Notes: generated by a model not told the origin, from the letters alone. DNA of 64,000 bases from Acidobacteriota bacterium (GCA_013289835.1 JABCZG010000017.1:44302-108301); one strand, 5' to 3'. Shown: positions 44,678 to 54,303, counted from the first letter of the stretch. Numbers and translations are program-made.

Positions 44678-45715
44678 ATGAAACTTTCCGAAGTTGCGCA
44701 GAAGTTGGGGTGCCGGCTCGAGGGCTCTCCCGACATTGAGATTCGCGGCGTGGCCGGAATCGAGCATGCGGAGGTGGGGCAGATTACGTTTCTGGCAAAC
44801 CGGCGCTACTTCCCGCTGCTGAAAACGACGCGGGCTTCGGCCGTTCTCATCGAGGAAGGAATTGCTCTGGAGCGTGAAGCGTCCATGCCGGCGCTCGCGG
44901 CGCTGCGGTCTGCCAATCCGTATCTGGCCTTCGCGCATGCCATCGAACTTTTTTATCAGGCGCCACGGTATGCGCCGGGCCTACACGCGACGGCGATTGT
45001 CGCGAAGAGTGCGCGGATTGGCGAAGGCGCGCATATCGGGCCGTATTGTTTTGTCGATGAGGAAGTGGAAATTGGGAGCAAGGCCGTCCTGCACAGCTTT
45101 GTGACGATTTATCGCGGAGCGAAAATCGGCGATGCGTTTTTTGCGCATGCTCATGCCGTGGTGCGGGAGAACTGCCGGATTGGGAATCGCGTCACGCTGC
45201 AAAATGGCGTGGTCATCGGCGGCGACGGATTGGGATTTGCGAAACAGAAGGACGGCACGTGGTACAAAATGGCGCAATCCGGTCCGGCAGTTTTGGAAGA
45301 TGAAGTGGAAGTGCAAGCGAACGCTTGCGTCGATCGAGCCACGGTAGGTGAAACGCGCATCGGGCGTGGGACAAAACTCGATGATCTCGTGCTGGTGGGG
45401 CACGCGTCGCGAGTCGGTGCAAACACAATGCTGTGCGGACAGGTCGGCCTGGCAGGCTCCACCAAGGTCGGGGACAATTGCATTCTTGCAGGACAGGTGG
45501 GTACTGCTGGTCATTTGACGGTTGGCGACGGAACGGTGATCACGGCGCAGAGCGGCGTGCCGAATGACGTGCCCGCGCACGCGCTGTACTCTGGCTATCC
45601 CGCCGTTGATAACCGTCAATGGTTGAAAACGATGGCGGCGCTGAATCGGCTTCCCGAATTGCAAAAACGCGTGCGCGAACTGGAATCAGAAATCGAGCGA
45701 TTGAAAGTACGTTAA
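44678..45715 (+). CDS. lpxD: UDP-3-O-acylglucosamine N-acyltransferase
   Basis: A 345-aa enzyme of lipid A synthesis that adds a hydroxyacyl chain to UDP-3-O-acylglucosamine. The N-terminal uridine-binding domain (MKLSEVAQKLG, GQITFLANRRYFPLL) precedes a left-handed beta-helix of hexapeptide repeats (ARIGEGAHIGPYCFVD, CRIGNRVTLQNGVVIGGDG). The catalytic His is in DLVLVGHASRV. A coiled coil (LQKRVRELESEIERLKVR) ends the protein. GAGGAG precedes the ATG. This shows the host makes lipid A. Confidence 0.96.
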   Translation: MKLSEVAQKLGCRLEGSPDIEIRGVAGIEHAEVGQITFLANRRYFPLLKTTRASAVLIEEGIALEREASMPALAALRSANPYLAFAHAIELFYQAPRYAPGLHATAIVAKSARIGEGAHIGPYCFVDEEVEIGSKAVLHSFVTIYRGAKIGDAFFAHAHAVVRENCRIGNRVTLQNGVVIGGDGLGFAKQKDGTWYKMAQSGPAVLEDEVEVQANACVDRATVGETRIGRGTKLDDLVLVGHASRVGANTMLCGQVGLAGSTKVGDNCILAGQVGTAGHLTVGDGTVITAQSGVPNDVPAHALYSGYPAVDNRQWLKTMAALNRLPELQKRVRELESEIERLKVR

Positions 45716-45729
45716 AGCTTCTGGGGGAA

Positions 45730-45746
45730 GGCCTGCTTTTCAGGCC
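45730..45746. terminator. Hairpin between convergent lpxD and plsC
   Basis: GGCCTG-CTTTT-CAGGCC, a perfect six-bp stem between the two stop codons (overlapping that of plsC). It may serve as a bidirectional terminator, although no T-run follows outside the loop. Confidence 0.4.
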
Positions 45747-46471
45747 GCACCGGGAAAGCCGATCGGCCGCTGATCCGGCGGCAAACCCGCCGCCATGGCA
45801 TCGTGAACCTTCTCATTCAATGTGTCGCGCTCTTCCATCGTAAATTTCGAAGCATCTATCGGCGCGAGAAATTCGACCAGAATCTCTCCGGGATGCATGA
45901 CCAGCGAGCGTTTTTCCATCACGTGTTGGGCGCCCGAACAAGCCATCGGCACGATGGGCACGCCCGAATTGATGGCCATCACCACTGCGCCTTTCTTGAA
46001 GTTCTGCAATCGGCCATCTGGGCTGCGCGTGCCTTCCGGGTAGATCAGAAACGACTGGCCCGAGCGCAAAGCCTCGGTGGCCTTTTCCACGCTTGCGATC
46101 GCAGACTCGTGGGATTTGCGGTTCACGGGAATGAAGTGCGCGGAACGGAAAGACTGGCCGACGATCGGCCACTTGAAAAGCGACTCTTTCAGAATGATGG
46201 AAATTCTACGGGGAATGGCGCCGACCACTGCAGGGGCGTCCGCGGAGCTGGTGTGATTGGCGACGAAGAGGCACACGCCCGGAGGTATCCGTTCAAGACC
46301 TTCCACGCGAACGCGTACCCCCGCGGCACGGACAAAAAACATGACGCCTTTTATTCCGGCCCAGTAAATCGGATCCGGATCCCGCGTGAAATACGTGTAG
46401 AGGAGCAGCGGCGGCCCGACCAGCAGGATGTACAACGAGAGAAAAACGGCGACGAAAATGGTGCGGAACAT
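45740..46471 (-). CDS. plsC: 1-acyl-sn-glycerol-3-phosphate acyltransferase
   Basis: A 243-aa membrane enzyme making phosphatidic acid. One N-terminal hydrophobic segment (about 5-27) is followed by the HX4D motif NHTSSAD (His73, Asp78) and EGTRS (146-150), the acyl-acceptor site. It lies 64 bp after the M61 peptidase gene on the same strand and may be the last gene of that operon. Confidence 0.93.
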   Translation of the reverse strand: MFRTIFVAVFLSLYILLVGPPLLLYTYFTRDPDPIYWAGIKGVMFFVRAAGVRVRVEGLERIPPGVCLFVANHTSSADAPAVVGAIPRRISIILKESLFKWPIVGQSFRSAHFIPVNRKSHESAIASVEKATEALRSGQSFLIYPEGTRSPDGRLQNFKKGAVVMAINSGVPIVPMACSGAQHVMEKRSLVMHPGEILVEFLAPIDASKFTMEERDTLNEKVHDAMAAGLPPDQRPIGFPGAA

Positions 46472-46535
46472 GAGTTGGCTGAACTCTCTCGAATCCGAAG
46501 GCCCGGGTCAAGCACAACCTGGAGACATTGCCGCT

Positions 46536-48347
46536 TCAACGGACCGTGACGGAGTTGGTCACGCCGTGAAGCAATCCCTCGCGAATATTCCGCGCTTTTT
46601 CCGATGCGACCGGACTTTCCGACACTTCGTAAATGGACTCCTTCACTTCTCCGAGCTGGAATTCGATGGCGACTTCCTTCTCATCTCTTCGAACCCGAAG
46701 GCGAAGCAGATCGCCTGGCTTTTGTTCATGCAGCCAGCGCTCTGGCCGGCGCGGCACTTCCCCGCCGTTCCAGTTGAGTATCACGTCCCCCGCGCGCAAG
46801 CCCGCCCGCGCTGCCAGCCCATCCGAATCCACTGCTCGTACGGTCCGAGGGCCGCCTCGTTCATGTTCTGCGAAGAAACCTAACGCGGCTTGGCTGCGTT
46901 CCGCAACGCGCAATTCAAGTCCGGCGAGTGCCAGAACTTCTCGGTAAGGAAAAGGCTCGGCACCGGCCACGTATTTGTGAAAAAAATCCTCGAACGAGCC
47001 GCCCGCCACCTTTTCAGCTGTTCGCTCAACGTCCAAGCTATCTCGATACGTTTTCCCTTGTTTGGCAAACTCCGTGTTCATCGTGCGCAATACGTCGTCA
47101 AGGCTTTTCTCATTGTTCGTGCGGTCGCGAATCAAGATGTCGAGCAGATCACCGAGCACCTGTCCCTTGGTGTAATACGAAATGCTGTATTCCGGCTGAT
47201 TGTAGAGCGGATATTTCTCGAACCAGGCATCGAGGCTGGATTGCTCGGCGCTCTGCCAACGATTGGCCGGGCGGCCCTCCAGTTCGGTGATCTGTTCGCT
47301 GAGGTCCGCGTAGAATTGCTCTTTGTTCCAGATGCCGCTGCGCAGCAGAGTGTAGGAACCGTAGGTATTCGTCACGCCCTCCGCGAACCAAAGCGCGCGC
47401 GTGTACATTTCTTTGGTGCGATCGACGGGCTCCAGTGTTGCGGGACGGATACGCTTCACATTCCACAGGTGAAAGAATTCGTGGGCCGCGACTCCGGGTA
47501 GATATTCGTCAGACGGAGCGCTGATTGCTGTCGAGTTCGCGTGCTCCATTCCGCCGCCACCGCCCGCAGCGGCCTTGCCCAGGTGAAGCACAAACGTATA
47601 GTGCGTGAACGGCGCCCCTTCCATCAGCCGCAGCTCGTACTCGCAGATGCGCTTCAAATCCTGCTCGACCTGTTTTTTTCTCCAGCTGTCGCCGTGAATG
47701 ACGACTGATATTCGCGGCGATATTCCGCCCAGATCAAATTCATCAATCTTCCCGACCTCAATCGGCCCATCGGCCAGCGCGTCAAAATTCGCCGCGTTAA
47801 AAAGAGCAGACTGATTCCGCCCTCCTTCCGCGTGCGCTGATAGCAGCGGACCTGCGGGACGCCAAGCGGAAGACGAAAATGTTATAGAGAGGGAGACGTC
47901 TTCCTCATGACGGGCCGGCACATAAAACAGAATCATCGCCGGGTTAATAAACGCGTGTTCCGAGTTCAGCTGCGAAGCAAAGGGACCAGCCTCATCCCAA
48001 TAAACCGCGTACGAAATCTTGACGACTCCCGTCCCCTGGATTCGCCAGGTCTGCTTGTCCACTTTTTCAGCGAAAGCCTTCTGAGAACCCACAAGCGCTT
48101 CCACCTGCTGAACGCGACTGCTGAAATCGCGTATCTGGTAGAGCGCGTCCCACGCGGCCATCTGCACGGTGACTTCGCCGGTCACATTCGGAATTGTCAT
48201 GGTCACGTGGAAAAGGTGCTGCTCGGGATGCGCGAGCGACACCTCGTATCGAATGGTTGCGTTGCTTCGAAGGCTTACGGTGAAGAAAAACAAAGCGCAA
48301 ATGAAAATCGGAATCAGCCGGCTGCCCCGGCGCATGTGAGATCTCAC
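46536..48347 (-). CDS. M61-family glycyl aminopeptidase with PDZ domain, exported
   Basis: A 603-aa protein with a signal sequence or membrane anchor (RLIPIFICALFFFTVSL, about 10-26). The central M61 zinc motif HEFFHLWNVKRIRP (near 288) is followed by a downstream Glu region and a C-terminal PDZ domain (LAARAGLRAGDVILNWNGGE). M61 enzymes cleave N-terminal glycine or other small residues. It overlaps mpl by 4 bp, so it is translated with the muropeptide recycling genes; a link with peptidoglycan-derived peptides is plausible but unproven. Confidence 0.9.
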   Translation of the reverse strand: MRSHMRRGSRLIPIFICALFFFTVSLRSNATIRYEVSLAHPEQHLFHVTMTIPNVTGEVTVQMAAWDALYQIRDFSSRVQQVEALVGSQKAFAEKVDKQTWRIQGTGVVKISYAVYWDEAGPFASQLNSEHAFINPAMILFYVPARHEEDVSLSITFSSSAWRPAGPLLSAHAEGGRNQSALFNAANFDALADGPIEVGKIDEFDLGGISPRISVVIHGDSWRKKQVEQDLKRICEYELRLMEGAPFTHYTFVLHLGKAAAGGGGGMEHANSTAISAPSDEYLPGVAAHEFFHLWNVKRIRPATLEPVDRTKEMYTRALWFAEGVTNTYGSYTLLRSGIWNKEQFYADLSEQITELEGRPANRWQSAEQSSLDAWFEKYPLYNQPEYSISYYTKGQVLGDLLDILIRDRTNNEKSLDDVLRTMNTEFAKQGKTYRDSLDVERTAEKVAGGSFEDFFHKYVAGAEPFPYREVLALAGLELRVAERSQAALGFFAEHERGGPRTVRAVDSDGLAARAGLRAGDVILNWNGGEVPRRPERWLHEQKPGDLLRLRVRRDEKEVAIEFQLGEVKESIYEVSESPVASEKARNIREGLLHGVTNSVTVR

Positions 48348-49792
48348 CTAGTTTTCGCCTCGCTTGTCATTTGCGCGGCCATGCCAAGTTTCTTCAATAA
48401 CTTGTCGCACAGGCCGTCAAAACTTCCGTTGGACATGATCAGCAGCAGATCGCCCGGCTTCGCTTGCGCAGAGAGATACTCGGCGATGGCATCGGAACCG
48501 GGAAACACGCGAGCGTCCTTCCCGAGAGAACGAACGCTTGCCGCGACCGTTTCCGGATCGAGGCGATTCTCGTCGCCCAATTGTTGCGCGCGAAAAACGC
48601 CTCCGAGGATGACTCGATCACCGAGCGCCAATGCTTTGGGTAGCGCATCTTGAAACACTTTGCGGCGCATGGAATTGGATCGCGGCTCGAGAATGGCCCA
48701 CAGCCGCCGACCGGGCCAGCGCCCACGCGCAGCCTCAATCGTCGCCGTTATCGCCGTGGGATGGTGCGCGAAATCATCCACGACAAGCACTCCGCTCACT
48801 TCCCCTTTCACATCCATTCGACGCTTCACGCTGCGGAACGTCGCCAGCGCCTCGGCAATTTCTTCCGCTTTGATTCCGCGGCCCTGCGCGACAATCGTCG
48901 CGGCCATGGCGTTCAGCACGTTGTGCCGCCCCGTAGCCGTCAATGCAAATTCTCCGAAGGGCTTTCCATGATGAGCGACGCGAACTCGCATCATGTCTCC
49001 ATGAACGGCGAAGCCACTAGCCACCCAATCGTTCTCCGGTGCAAATCCGTAGGTCTCGACGGGACAAAAGGCTTTTTCAGCGGCCCGTCGCAGAGCCGGC
49101 CCCGATTCGTCCGTGTCACCCCAGATCACCACCCGGCCCCGCCGCGGCACAAGATTCACAAGCCTGCGGAACGCCAACTGATAGGTCTCGAAATCCGGGT
49201 AAATGTCCGCGTGATCGTATTCGAGCGACGTGATAATCAGGTCATCGGGATGATAATGAAAGAATTTGGGGCCACGGTCCCAAAAGGCAGTCTCGTACTC
49301 ATCGCCTTCCAAAATAAATTCCTCGCCTCCGCCCAGTCCATAGCTCTTGCCAAAGTTTTCCGCGACGCCTCCAACCAGAAAATTTGGACGCTTGCCCGCC
49401 GACTGGAAAATCCACGCCAGCATCGCCGTCGTGGTCGTTTTTCCATGCGTTCCGCTGACCACAATCGAATGTTTTCCGGGGAGAAAAACTTCCTCCAGGA
49501 TTTCCGGCATGGAGCGATACGGAATCCTGCGGTCCAGCACTTCTTCAAGCTCCGGATTTCCACGCGCAATGACGTTTCCGATGACGACCAGGTCCGGCGT
49601 CGGCTGCAAATGCGCCGCATCAAACGAGTTGAAAAACGAGATTCCCAAACTCTCCAAAACTGTCGAAGCCGGCGGATAGACACCGGAATCCGACCCGGTC
49701 ACGCGAAAGCCGTGCTCGCGCAACATTCCCGCGAGCGGCGCCATGGCCGAGCCGCCAATCCCGATCACATGCACGTGTTTCGATTCGCTCAA
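48344..49792 (-). CDS. mpl: Mpl, UDP-MurNAc:tripeptide ligase of peptidoglycan recycling
   Basis: A 482-aa Mur ligase that reattaches recovered L-Ala-D-Glu-DAP tripeptide to UDP-MurNAc. The N-terminal Rossmann region (HVIGIGGSAMAPLAGML), ATP loop GTHGKTTTT (114-122), DEYETAFWDRGPKF typical of Mpl rather than MurC, and VVDDFAHHPTAI are present. It overlaps ldcA and the M61 gene by 4 bp each. It implies meso-DAP cell wall. Confidence 0.94.
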   Translation of the reverse strand: MSESKHVHVIGIGGSAMAPLAGMLREHGFRVTGSDSGVYPPASTVLESLGISFFNSFDAAHLQPTPDLVVIGNVIARGNPELEEVLDRRIPYRSMPEILEEVFLPGKHSIVVSGTHGKTTTTAMLAWIFQSAGKRPNFLVGGVAENFGKSYGLGGGEEFILEGDEYETAFWDRGPKFFHYHPDDLIITSLEYDHADIYPDFETYQLAFRRLVNLVPRRGRVVIWGDTDESGPALRRAAEKAFCPVETYGFAPENDWVASGFAVHGDMMRVRVAHHGKPFGEFALTATGRHNVLNAMAATIVAQGRGIKAEEIAEALATFRSVKRRMDVKGEVSGVLVVDDFAHHPTAITATIEAARGRWPGRRLWAILEPRSNSMRRKVFQDALPKALALGDRVILGGVFRAQQLGDENRLDPETVAASVRSLGKDARVFPGSDAIAEYLSAQAKPGDLLLIMSNGSFDGLCDKLLKKLGMAAQMTSEAKTR

Positions 49793-50736
49793 GCCACCAC
49801 CGCCGGCTCCAGAAATTCCAGCGTTCCTTCTCCATCGGCGTCCAGTCGCGCGCTAATTCCGAGCGGAATCGTCAGCATGGGGCGAGGGGTATGACCCACC
49901 GGAGCGCCGAACACGATGGGCACTCCCAGAGGCCGAAGAATCCGCGCACAAACTTCCCGTACGCTCGGAGCTCCCGGCACAGTCGGCTCGCTCTCAGGGA
50001 ATTCCCCCAGCAAAACTCCGCGAACGCCCTCAAATTTCCCCGCCTGCTTCAGATGCATCAACACGCGGTCCACCTGATAAGGCTTCATCGCGCGATCTTC
50101 CAAAACCAGGATGGAATCCTTGGTGTCCAATTCCCACGGCGTTCCGATGGTGGCCTCGAGCAGCGTCATGCATCCGCCAAGAACTCTGCCGTTGGCTACT
50201 CCGGCCAGCACCGCTTCGCCCTTTAACCGAAGTTTCCATCCGCTCCCGGAATTGCGAATCGCCTGCAGGAAAGAATTCTCGTCATAGCCTCTCGGCGCGG
50301 CAGCGCCAGCGTTCAGCCCCGCGGCTACCATAGGCGCATAAAACGTCACCAGCTTGAACTTCTGCCACAGATAAATCTGCAGGCTGGTAAGATCGCTGAA
50401 TCCCAGCACGCACTTGGCATTTGCAAAGCCTTTTTCCAGGTCAAAATCCAGCAAATAATTCGAACCGTAACCACCGCGCAACGCAACGAGTCCATCCACC
50501 TGATCGGAGTTTGCGGTTCCAAGAAAACTATTGAACCGGTCCAAGGACGGCCCCGCAAAATATCCCTCCGGCCTGGTGTCCTGATTGGCGACGACCTGAA
50601 AACCATGTCGCTTCAGCTCCGCGAGCCCGGCAATCATGGCCACGGAATCTGCAGGAGAGGAAGGAGCGAATATTCCCAGTCGCGAACCGGTGCCCAGCGC
50701 CTTTGGTTTTCGCGGAGCTCCATTGTTTCCGTTCAT
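49789..50736 (-). CDS. ldcA: LD-carboxypeptidase (S66 family)
   Basis: A 315-aa cytoplasmic-type enzyme that removes the terminal D-Ala from tetrapeptides, making the tripeptide used by Mpl. The nucleophile Ser92 is in LRGGYGS; the Glu and His of the triad lie in the LVLEDRAMKPYQVDRVL segment and GAPVGHTPRP. Overlaps mpl by 4 bp and mgtC by 4 bp. No signal peptide. Confidence 0.93.
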   Translation of the reverse strand: MNGNNGAPRKPKALGTGSRLGIFAPSSPADSVAMIAGLAELKRHGFQVVANQDTRPEGYFAGPSLDRFNSFLGTANSDQVDGLVALRGGYGSNYLLDFDLEKGFANAKCVLGFSDLTSLQIYLWQKFKLVTFYAPMVAAGLNAGAAAPRGYDENSFLQAIRNSGSGWKLRLKGEAVLAGVANGRVLGGCMTLLEATIGTPWELDTKDSILVLEDRAMKPYQVDRVLMHLKQAGKFEGVRGVLLGEFPESEPTVPGAPSVREVCARILRPLGVPIVFGAPVGHTPRPMLTIPLGISARLDADGEGTLEFLEPAVVA

Positions 50737-51395
50737 TCCTGATGGCCTTCGACGGGAACCACCTCGGTGATTACGCCCTGGCGGTTGAGCTGAGCGAGAA
50801 TCTCCTCCTGCTGCTTGTGAGAAACGTCTGCCTCGAATTCCGCAATGGAAGTTGCACCCGACATGGAAACGCGAAAATGTTGCATGGGAATTTTCAGGCT
50901 GGCCATCAGCCGCTGAATTTCTGTGGCTACGCTATCCGCGTGGCTGGTGGTGAAACGGAAGACCATCAGCCGGCACTTCAAATTGAAGCGGGTCTCCGCC
51001 CAGCCGATGACGGTCAAGCCAAAAAGCACGAGGACGGTCGAGTAGCCAGCGACGGCGTAAAGCCCTCCTCCGGCGGCCATACCGATGGCAGCCTCCACAA
51101 AGATAGTAGCGGCAGTGGTCATGCCGATGACGCTGCCTGTTCCACGTAGAATCGCCCCGGCCCCAAGAAAACCGATGCCCTGCACGATATTGGAGGCAAT
51201 GCGCGTACTGCCGGAATCGCCGAGGCGGTGCGCGATTTCGCCGGATAAAATCGTAAATAGCGCGGTAGCCAAACATACGAAGAGGCTTGTGCGCACGCCT
51301 GCAGGCCGCCGTCGCACAATACGCTCAATGCCGATGATCGCGCCCAGCACCGCCGCTACCGTCAAACGCAGCAGAATTTCACGGAGAGAAAGCAT
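50733..51395 (-). CDS. MgtC/SapB family membrane protein
   Basis: A 220-aa protein with four to five hydrophobic helices in its N-terminal part: LLRLTVAAVLGAIIGIERIV, RTSLFVCLATALFTILSG, GFLGAGAIL and a final pair, matching MgtC/SapB. A soluble ACT-like C-terminal domain (about 140-220) follows. MgtC members are linked to Mg2+ limitation and intracellular survival in pathogens; function in soil bacteria is unknown. It leads the mgtC-ldcA-mpl-M61 set with 4-bp overlaps. The second Met (51395) suits the family start; 51410 is an alternative. Confidence 0.9.
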   Translation of the reverse strand: MLSLREILLRLTVAAVLGAIIGIERIVRRRPAGVRTSLFVCLATALFTILSGEIAHRLGDSGSTRIASNIVQGIGFLGAGAILRGTGSVIGMTTAATIFVEAAIGMAAGGGLYAVAGYSTVLVLFGLTVIGWAETRFNLKCRLMVFRFTTSHADSVATEIQRLMASLKIPMQHFRVSMSGATSIAEFEADVSHKQQEEILAQLNRQGVITEVVPVEGHQE

Positions 51396-51437
51396 CGTCC
51401 GGCGCCCCATCGACCGCCTGAACGGAATTCTAGCGAC

Positions 51438-52346
51438 TTACAATTTGAATTGCGTCAATTTCGCGAAGTGGCGTGCCCTAGCGTGTATCTCGCTGCGCTT
51501 CAGGTGGCGCAGGCGGTCGAGGCCGAATTTCTCCACAGCGAAGCTGCCGAGCACGGAGCCGTATACCATGGCGCGGCGCAACGAAGCGTCGCTCTTGCTG
51601 CCGCATCCGGATAAATAGCCCATGAAGCCTCCGGCAAAACTATCCCCGGCGCCGGTCGGATCGTGAGGCTCTTCGAGAGGAAATGCCGGGACGCTGAAGA
51701 CGCCGCGCTTGTCCACCATCATGGCGCCGTGTTCCCCGCGCTTTACTATCAGCGTCGTGGGGCCCATTTTGAAAATGTGTTTGGCGGCGCGCAGCAAATT
51801 GTGTTCGCTGGAGAGTTCGCGGGTCTCCGAATCGTTGATCATCAGGATGTCCACGTGCTTGAGCGTTTCACGCAGCTCACTATTGGAGCGTTCGATCCAG
51901 TAGTTCATGGTGTCGAGCGCCGCCAGCTTTGGCCGCACCTTCACCTGGTGGAGAACATCCCGCTGAAGTTCGGGGGCGATGTTGGCGAGGAAAACGTATT
52001 TCGAATCGCGATACTTTTCCGGCAGGCGCGGCTTGAACTCGGCGAACACGTTGAGTTCGGTGGCCAGCGTGACTCGTTCGTTAAGATTTTCGGAGTAGCG
52101 TCCGGCCCAGAAAAACGTTTTGCCCGCGGCCCTTTCCAGGCCGTCGGTGTCAATATGCCGGCCGCGAAAGATCTTCTCGTCTTCGGCGGTGAAGTCGTCG
52201 CCGACGATCGCGACAAGACTAACGTGCGTGAAAAAACTGGCGGCCACGGCGAAATACGTCGCCGCGCCGCCGAGCGCGCGGTCTACCTTGCCGTATGGGC
52301 TCTCCAAAGCGTCGAATGCCACGGAACCTACCACGAGTAAGGACAC
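51438..52346 (-). CDS. PfkB-family carbohydrate/nucleoside kinase
   Basis: A 302-aa kinase with the N-terminal LVVGSVAFDALESPYGKVDR and GGAATYFAVAA, and the C-terminal catalytic DPTGAGDSFAGGFMGYL motif with the base Asp. The substrate is a sugar or nucleoside and cannot be determined by sequence; its position 9 bp after mtnP suggests a product of methylthioadenosine or related nucleoside breakdown. GTG start at 52346 with AGGAG upstream. Confidence 0.88.
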   Translation of the reverse strand: MSLLVVGSVAFDALESPYGKVDRALGGAATYFAVAASFFTHVSLVAIVGDDFTAEDEKIFRGRHIDTDGLERAAGKTFFWAGRYSENLNERVTLATELNVFAEFKPRLPEKYRDSKYVFLANIAPELQRDVLHQVKVRPKLAALDTMNYWIERSNSELRETLKHVDILMINDSETRELSSEHNLLRAAKHIFKMGPTTLIVKRGEHGAMMVDKRGVFSVPAFPLEEPHDPTGAGDSFAGGFMGYLSGCGSKSDASLRRAMVYGSVLGSFAVEKFGLDRLRHLKRSEIHARARHFAKLTQFKL

Positions 52347-52355
52347 TATGTTCTC

Positions 52356-53261
52356 CTAGGAAATATATTTGCCGATGATGGCCGCGAGACGTTTCTTGGT
52401 GGCCTTGGGCACGAGTTTAGCGTCCGTGACCAGCGCGTGTTGCAACGCGGAGCCGCATTTGCATGTTTGCTTCGCGGGTAGCGCGCGCACAGCTTCGCGC
52501 AAAACGCGCTGCGCGTTCTCCGCATTCTGGCCGAGCGTGGCGATAATTTGCGAGGCCGTCACGGATTCGTGCTCGGGGTGCCAGCAGTCGTAATCGGTGA
52601 TCATGGCGATGGTGGCGTAGCAGAGCTCGGCTTCGCGCGCGAGTTTCGCTTCCGTCAGGTTGGTCATGCCGATCACGTCGAAGCGCAACTGGCGGTTGAC
52701 GTGCGCTTCCGCGAGCGTGGAAAATTGCGGGCCTTCGATGCAGACGTATGTTCCGCGCGGATGTACTTTCACCGCCTGATGAATACAGGCATCGGAAAGC
52801 ACGCCGGACAACTGGCCGCAGGTTGGGTGCGCAAATGCCACGTGGGCGACCAGCCCTGCTCCGAAAAAAGTGGAAATGCGATTCTTCGTCCGATCGAAAA
52901 ACTGGTCGGGGACGAGAAATTCTCCCGGGCGCAAATCCTCCAGAAGCGAGCCTACCGCGCTCACGGAGATAATGCGCTGCACGCCCAGCAGCTTCATCGC
53001 ATAAATGTTCGCTCTGTAATTTATTTCGCTGGGCAAGATGCGGTGACCGCGGCCATGCCGCGCCAGGAAGGCGACGCGCTTCCCTTCCAAGGTGCCAAGG
53101 ACGATGGCGTCGGAGAGCTCGCCGAAAGGGGTCTTCACGCGGACTTCGCGCGCATCCGTGAGTCCATTCATGGAATAGAGGCCGCTGCCTCCGATAATTC
53201 CGATTGTCGCCTTCGCATCGTTCCTGGCGCTCTTGGAGTTCCCGCTTTTGTTTGCCGCCAT
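52356..53261 (-). CDS. mtnP: S-methyl-5'-thioadenosine phosphorylase
   Basis: A 301-aa PNP-family enzyme that splits methylthioadenosine to adenine and methylthioribose-1-phosphate. Visible parts are TIGIIGGSGLYSM, FLARHGRGHRILPSEINYRA, CIEGPQFSTLAEAHVNR, VIGMTNLTEAKLAREAELCY and ITDYDCWHPEHE. It starts at 53261, where GGAG stands six bases upstream; an ATG three bases earlier is equally possible. It is followed by pfkB and preceded by meaB on the same strand. Confidence 0.92.
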   Translation of the reverse strand: MAANKSGNSKSARNDAKATIGIIGGSGLYSMNGLTDAREVRVKTPFGELSDAIVLGTLEGKRVAFLARHGRGHRILPSEINYRANIYAMKLLGVQRIISVSAVGSLLEDLRPGEFLVPDQFFDRTKNRISTFFGAGLVAHVAFAHPTCGQLSGVLSDACIHQAVKVHPRGTYVCIEGPQFSTLAEAHVNRQLRFDVIGMTNLTEAKLAREAELCYATIAMITDYDCWHPEHESVTASQIIATLGQNAENAQRVLREAVRALPAKQTCKCGSALQHALVTDAKLVPKATKKRLAAIIGKYIS

Positions 53262-53298
53262 CATTTTCTCCGTCGAAATTGTCTGTTGCGCGATCCGT

Positions 53299-54258
53299 TC
53301 AGCCGTCGAGCCCACTTCTCTTCAATACTTCGTTCACTGCGGTGAATGGATCTTTCTTCCGCTCCGCCACTTCCGTTGCCAGTTCCGTCAACCGCGCTTC
53401 TCCACCGGTTCCGCCGAGCGCCCGCTCCAGCAAACGCGATTCCAGCAGTTCGATCAATCGCTTTTTCCAATGCTCGACGTGTTTTCTCTGCCGCTCACCA
53501 CTCGATCCGAAATGCTTGCGGAATTTTGCGATCGTCCCCGCCAACTCCGCGATGCCCTTGTTCTCCGACGCTACCGTGCGAAGGACCGGCGGCTGCCAGC
53601 CGTCGCGCGGCATGACAAGAGAAAGCATGGCAAGCAGCTGTTGCTCGAGGCGGTCGGCGTCCGCTCGGTCGGCTTTGTTCAACACGAAAATATCGCCGAT
53701 CTCCATCAATCCGGCTTTCATGTTCTGAATATCGTCGCCGAGGCCCGGCACCATCACCACGAGCACACAATCCGCCAGCCGAACGATGTCAATTTCGTCC
53801 TGGCCGACTCCCACCGTCTCGATCAAAACATGATTCTTTCCAGCGGCATCCAGCAGCAACGCTACTTCCGCCGTCGCTCGCGCCAGCCCGCCGAGAAATC
53901 CGCGCGTGGCCATCGAACGAATAAACATGCCGCCATCGGCGGCGTGGCCCTGCATTCGAATGCGATCACCCAGAATCGCGCCGCCGGAATACGGGCTCGT
54001 GGGATCCACGGCAATCACACCAACCTGCTCATGCTGCTTGCGGTGGTACGCGGCAAGCCGGTCCACGAGCGTACTCTTGCCCGTTCCCGGCGCACCAGTA
54101 ACACCCGTAAGATACGCCTGGCCCGTATGCGGAAAAAGGAGCCGCAGCAGCGCCTCCGCCTCCGGCTGATGATTCTCAATCGCGGTGATCGCACGCGAAA
54201 TGGCCCGCACATCCCCCGCGCGCACCTGTTCCGCCCATGTTTCAACCGGCGGACTCAT
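53299..54258 (-). CDS. meaB: MeaB/ArgK-family GTPase chaperone
   Basis: A 319-aa G3E-type P-loop GTPase that protects and reloads adenosylcobalamin-dependent methylmalonyl-CoA mutase. The Walker A GAPGTGKS is at 55-62, VIAVDPTSPYSGGAILGDR, GVGQDEIDIVRLAD and the NKAD specificity motif. It implies B12-dependent mutase elsewhere in the genome. Located between mtnP and an acyl-CoA dehydrogenase, consistent with propionyl/branched-chain acyl-CoA catabolism. Confidence 0.93.
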   Translation of the reverse strand: MSPPVETWAEQVRAGDVRAISRAITAIENHQPEAEALLRLLFPHTGQAYLTGVTGAPGTGKSTLVDRLAAYHRKQHEQVGVIAVDPTSPYSGGAILGDRIRMQGHAADGGMFIRSMATRGFLGGLARATAEVALLLDAAGKNHVLIETVGVGQDEIDIVRLADCVLVVMVPGLGDDIQNMKAGLMEIGDIFVLNKADRADADRLEQQLLAMLSLVMPRDGWQPPVLRTVASENKGIAELAGTIAKFRKHFGSSGERQRKHVEHWKKRLIELLESRLLERALGGTGGEARLTELATEVAERKKDPFTAVNEVLKRSGLDG

Positions 54259-54303
54259 ACTCTTCCTGTGGAGCTTTTGAGAGAGGCCAGGCGCATTTCC
54301 TTA

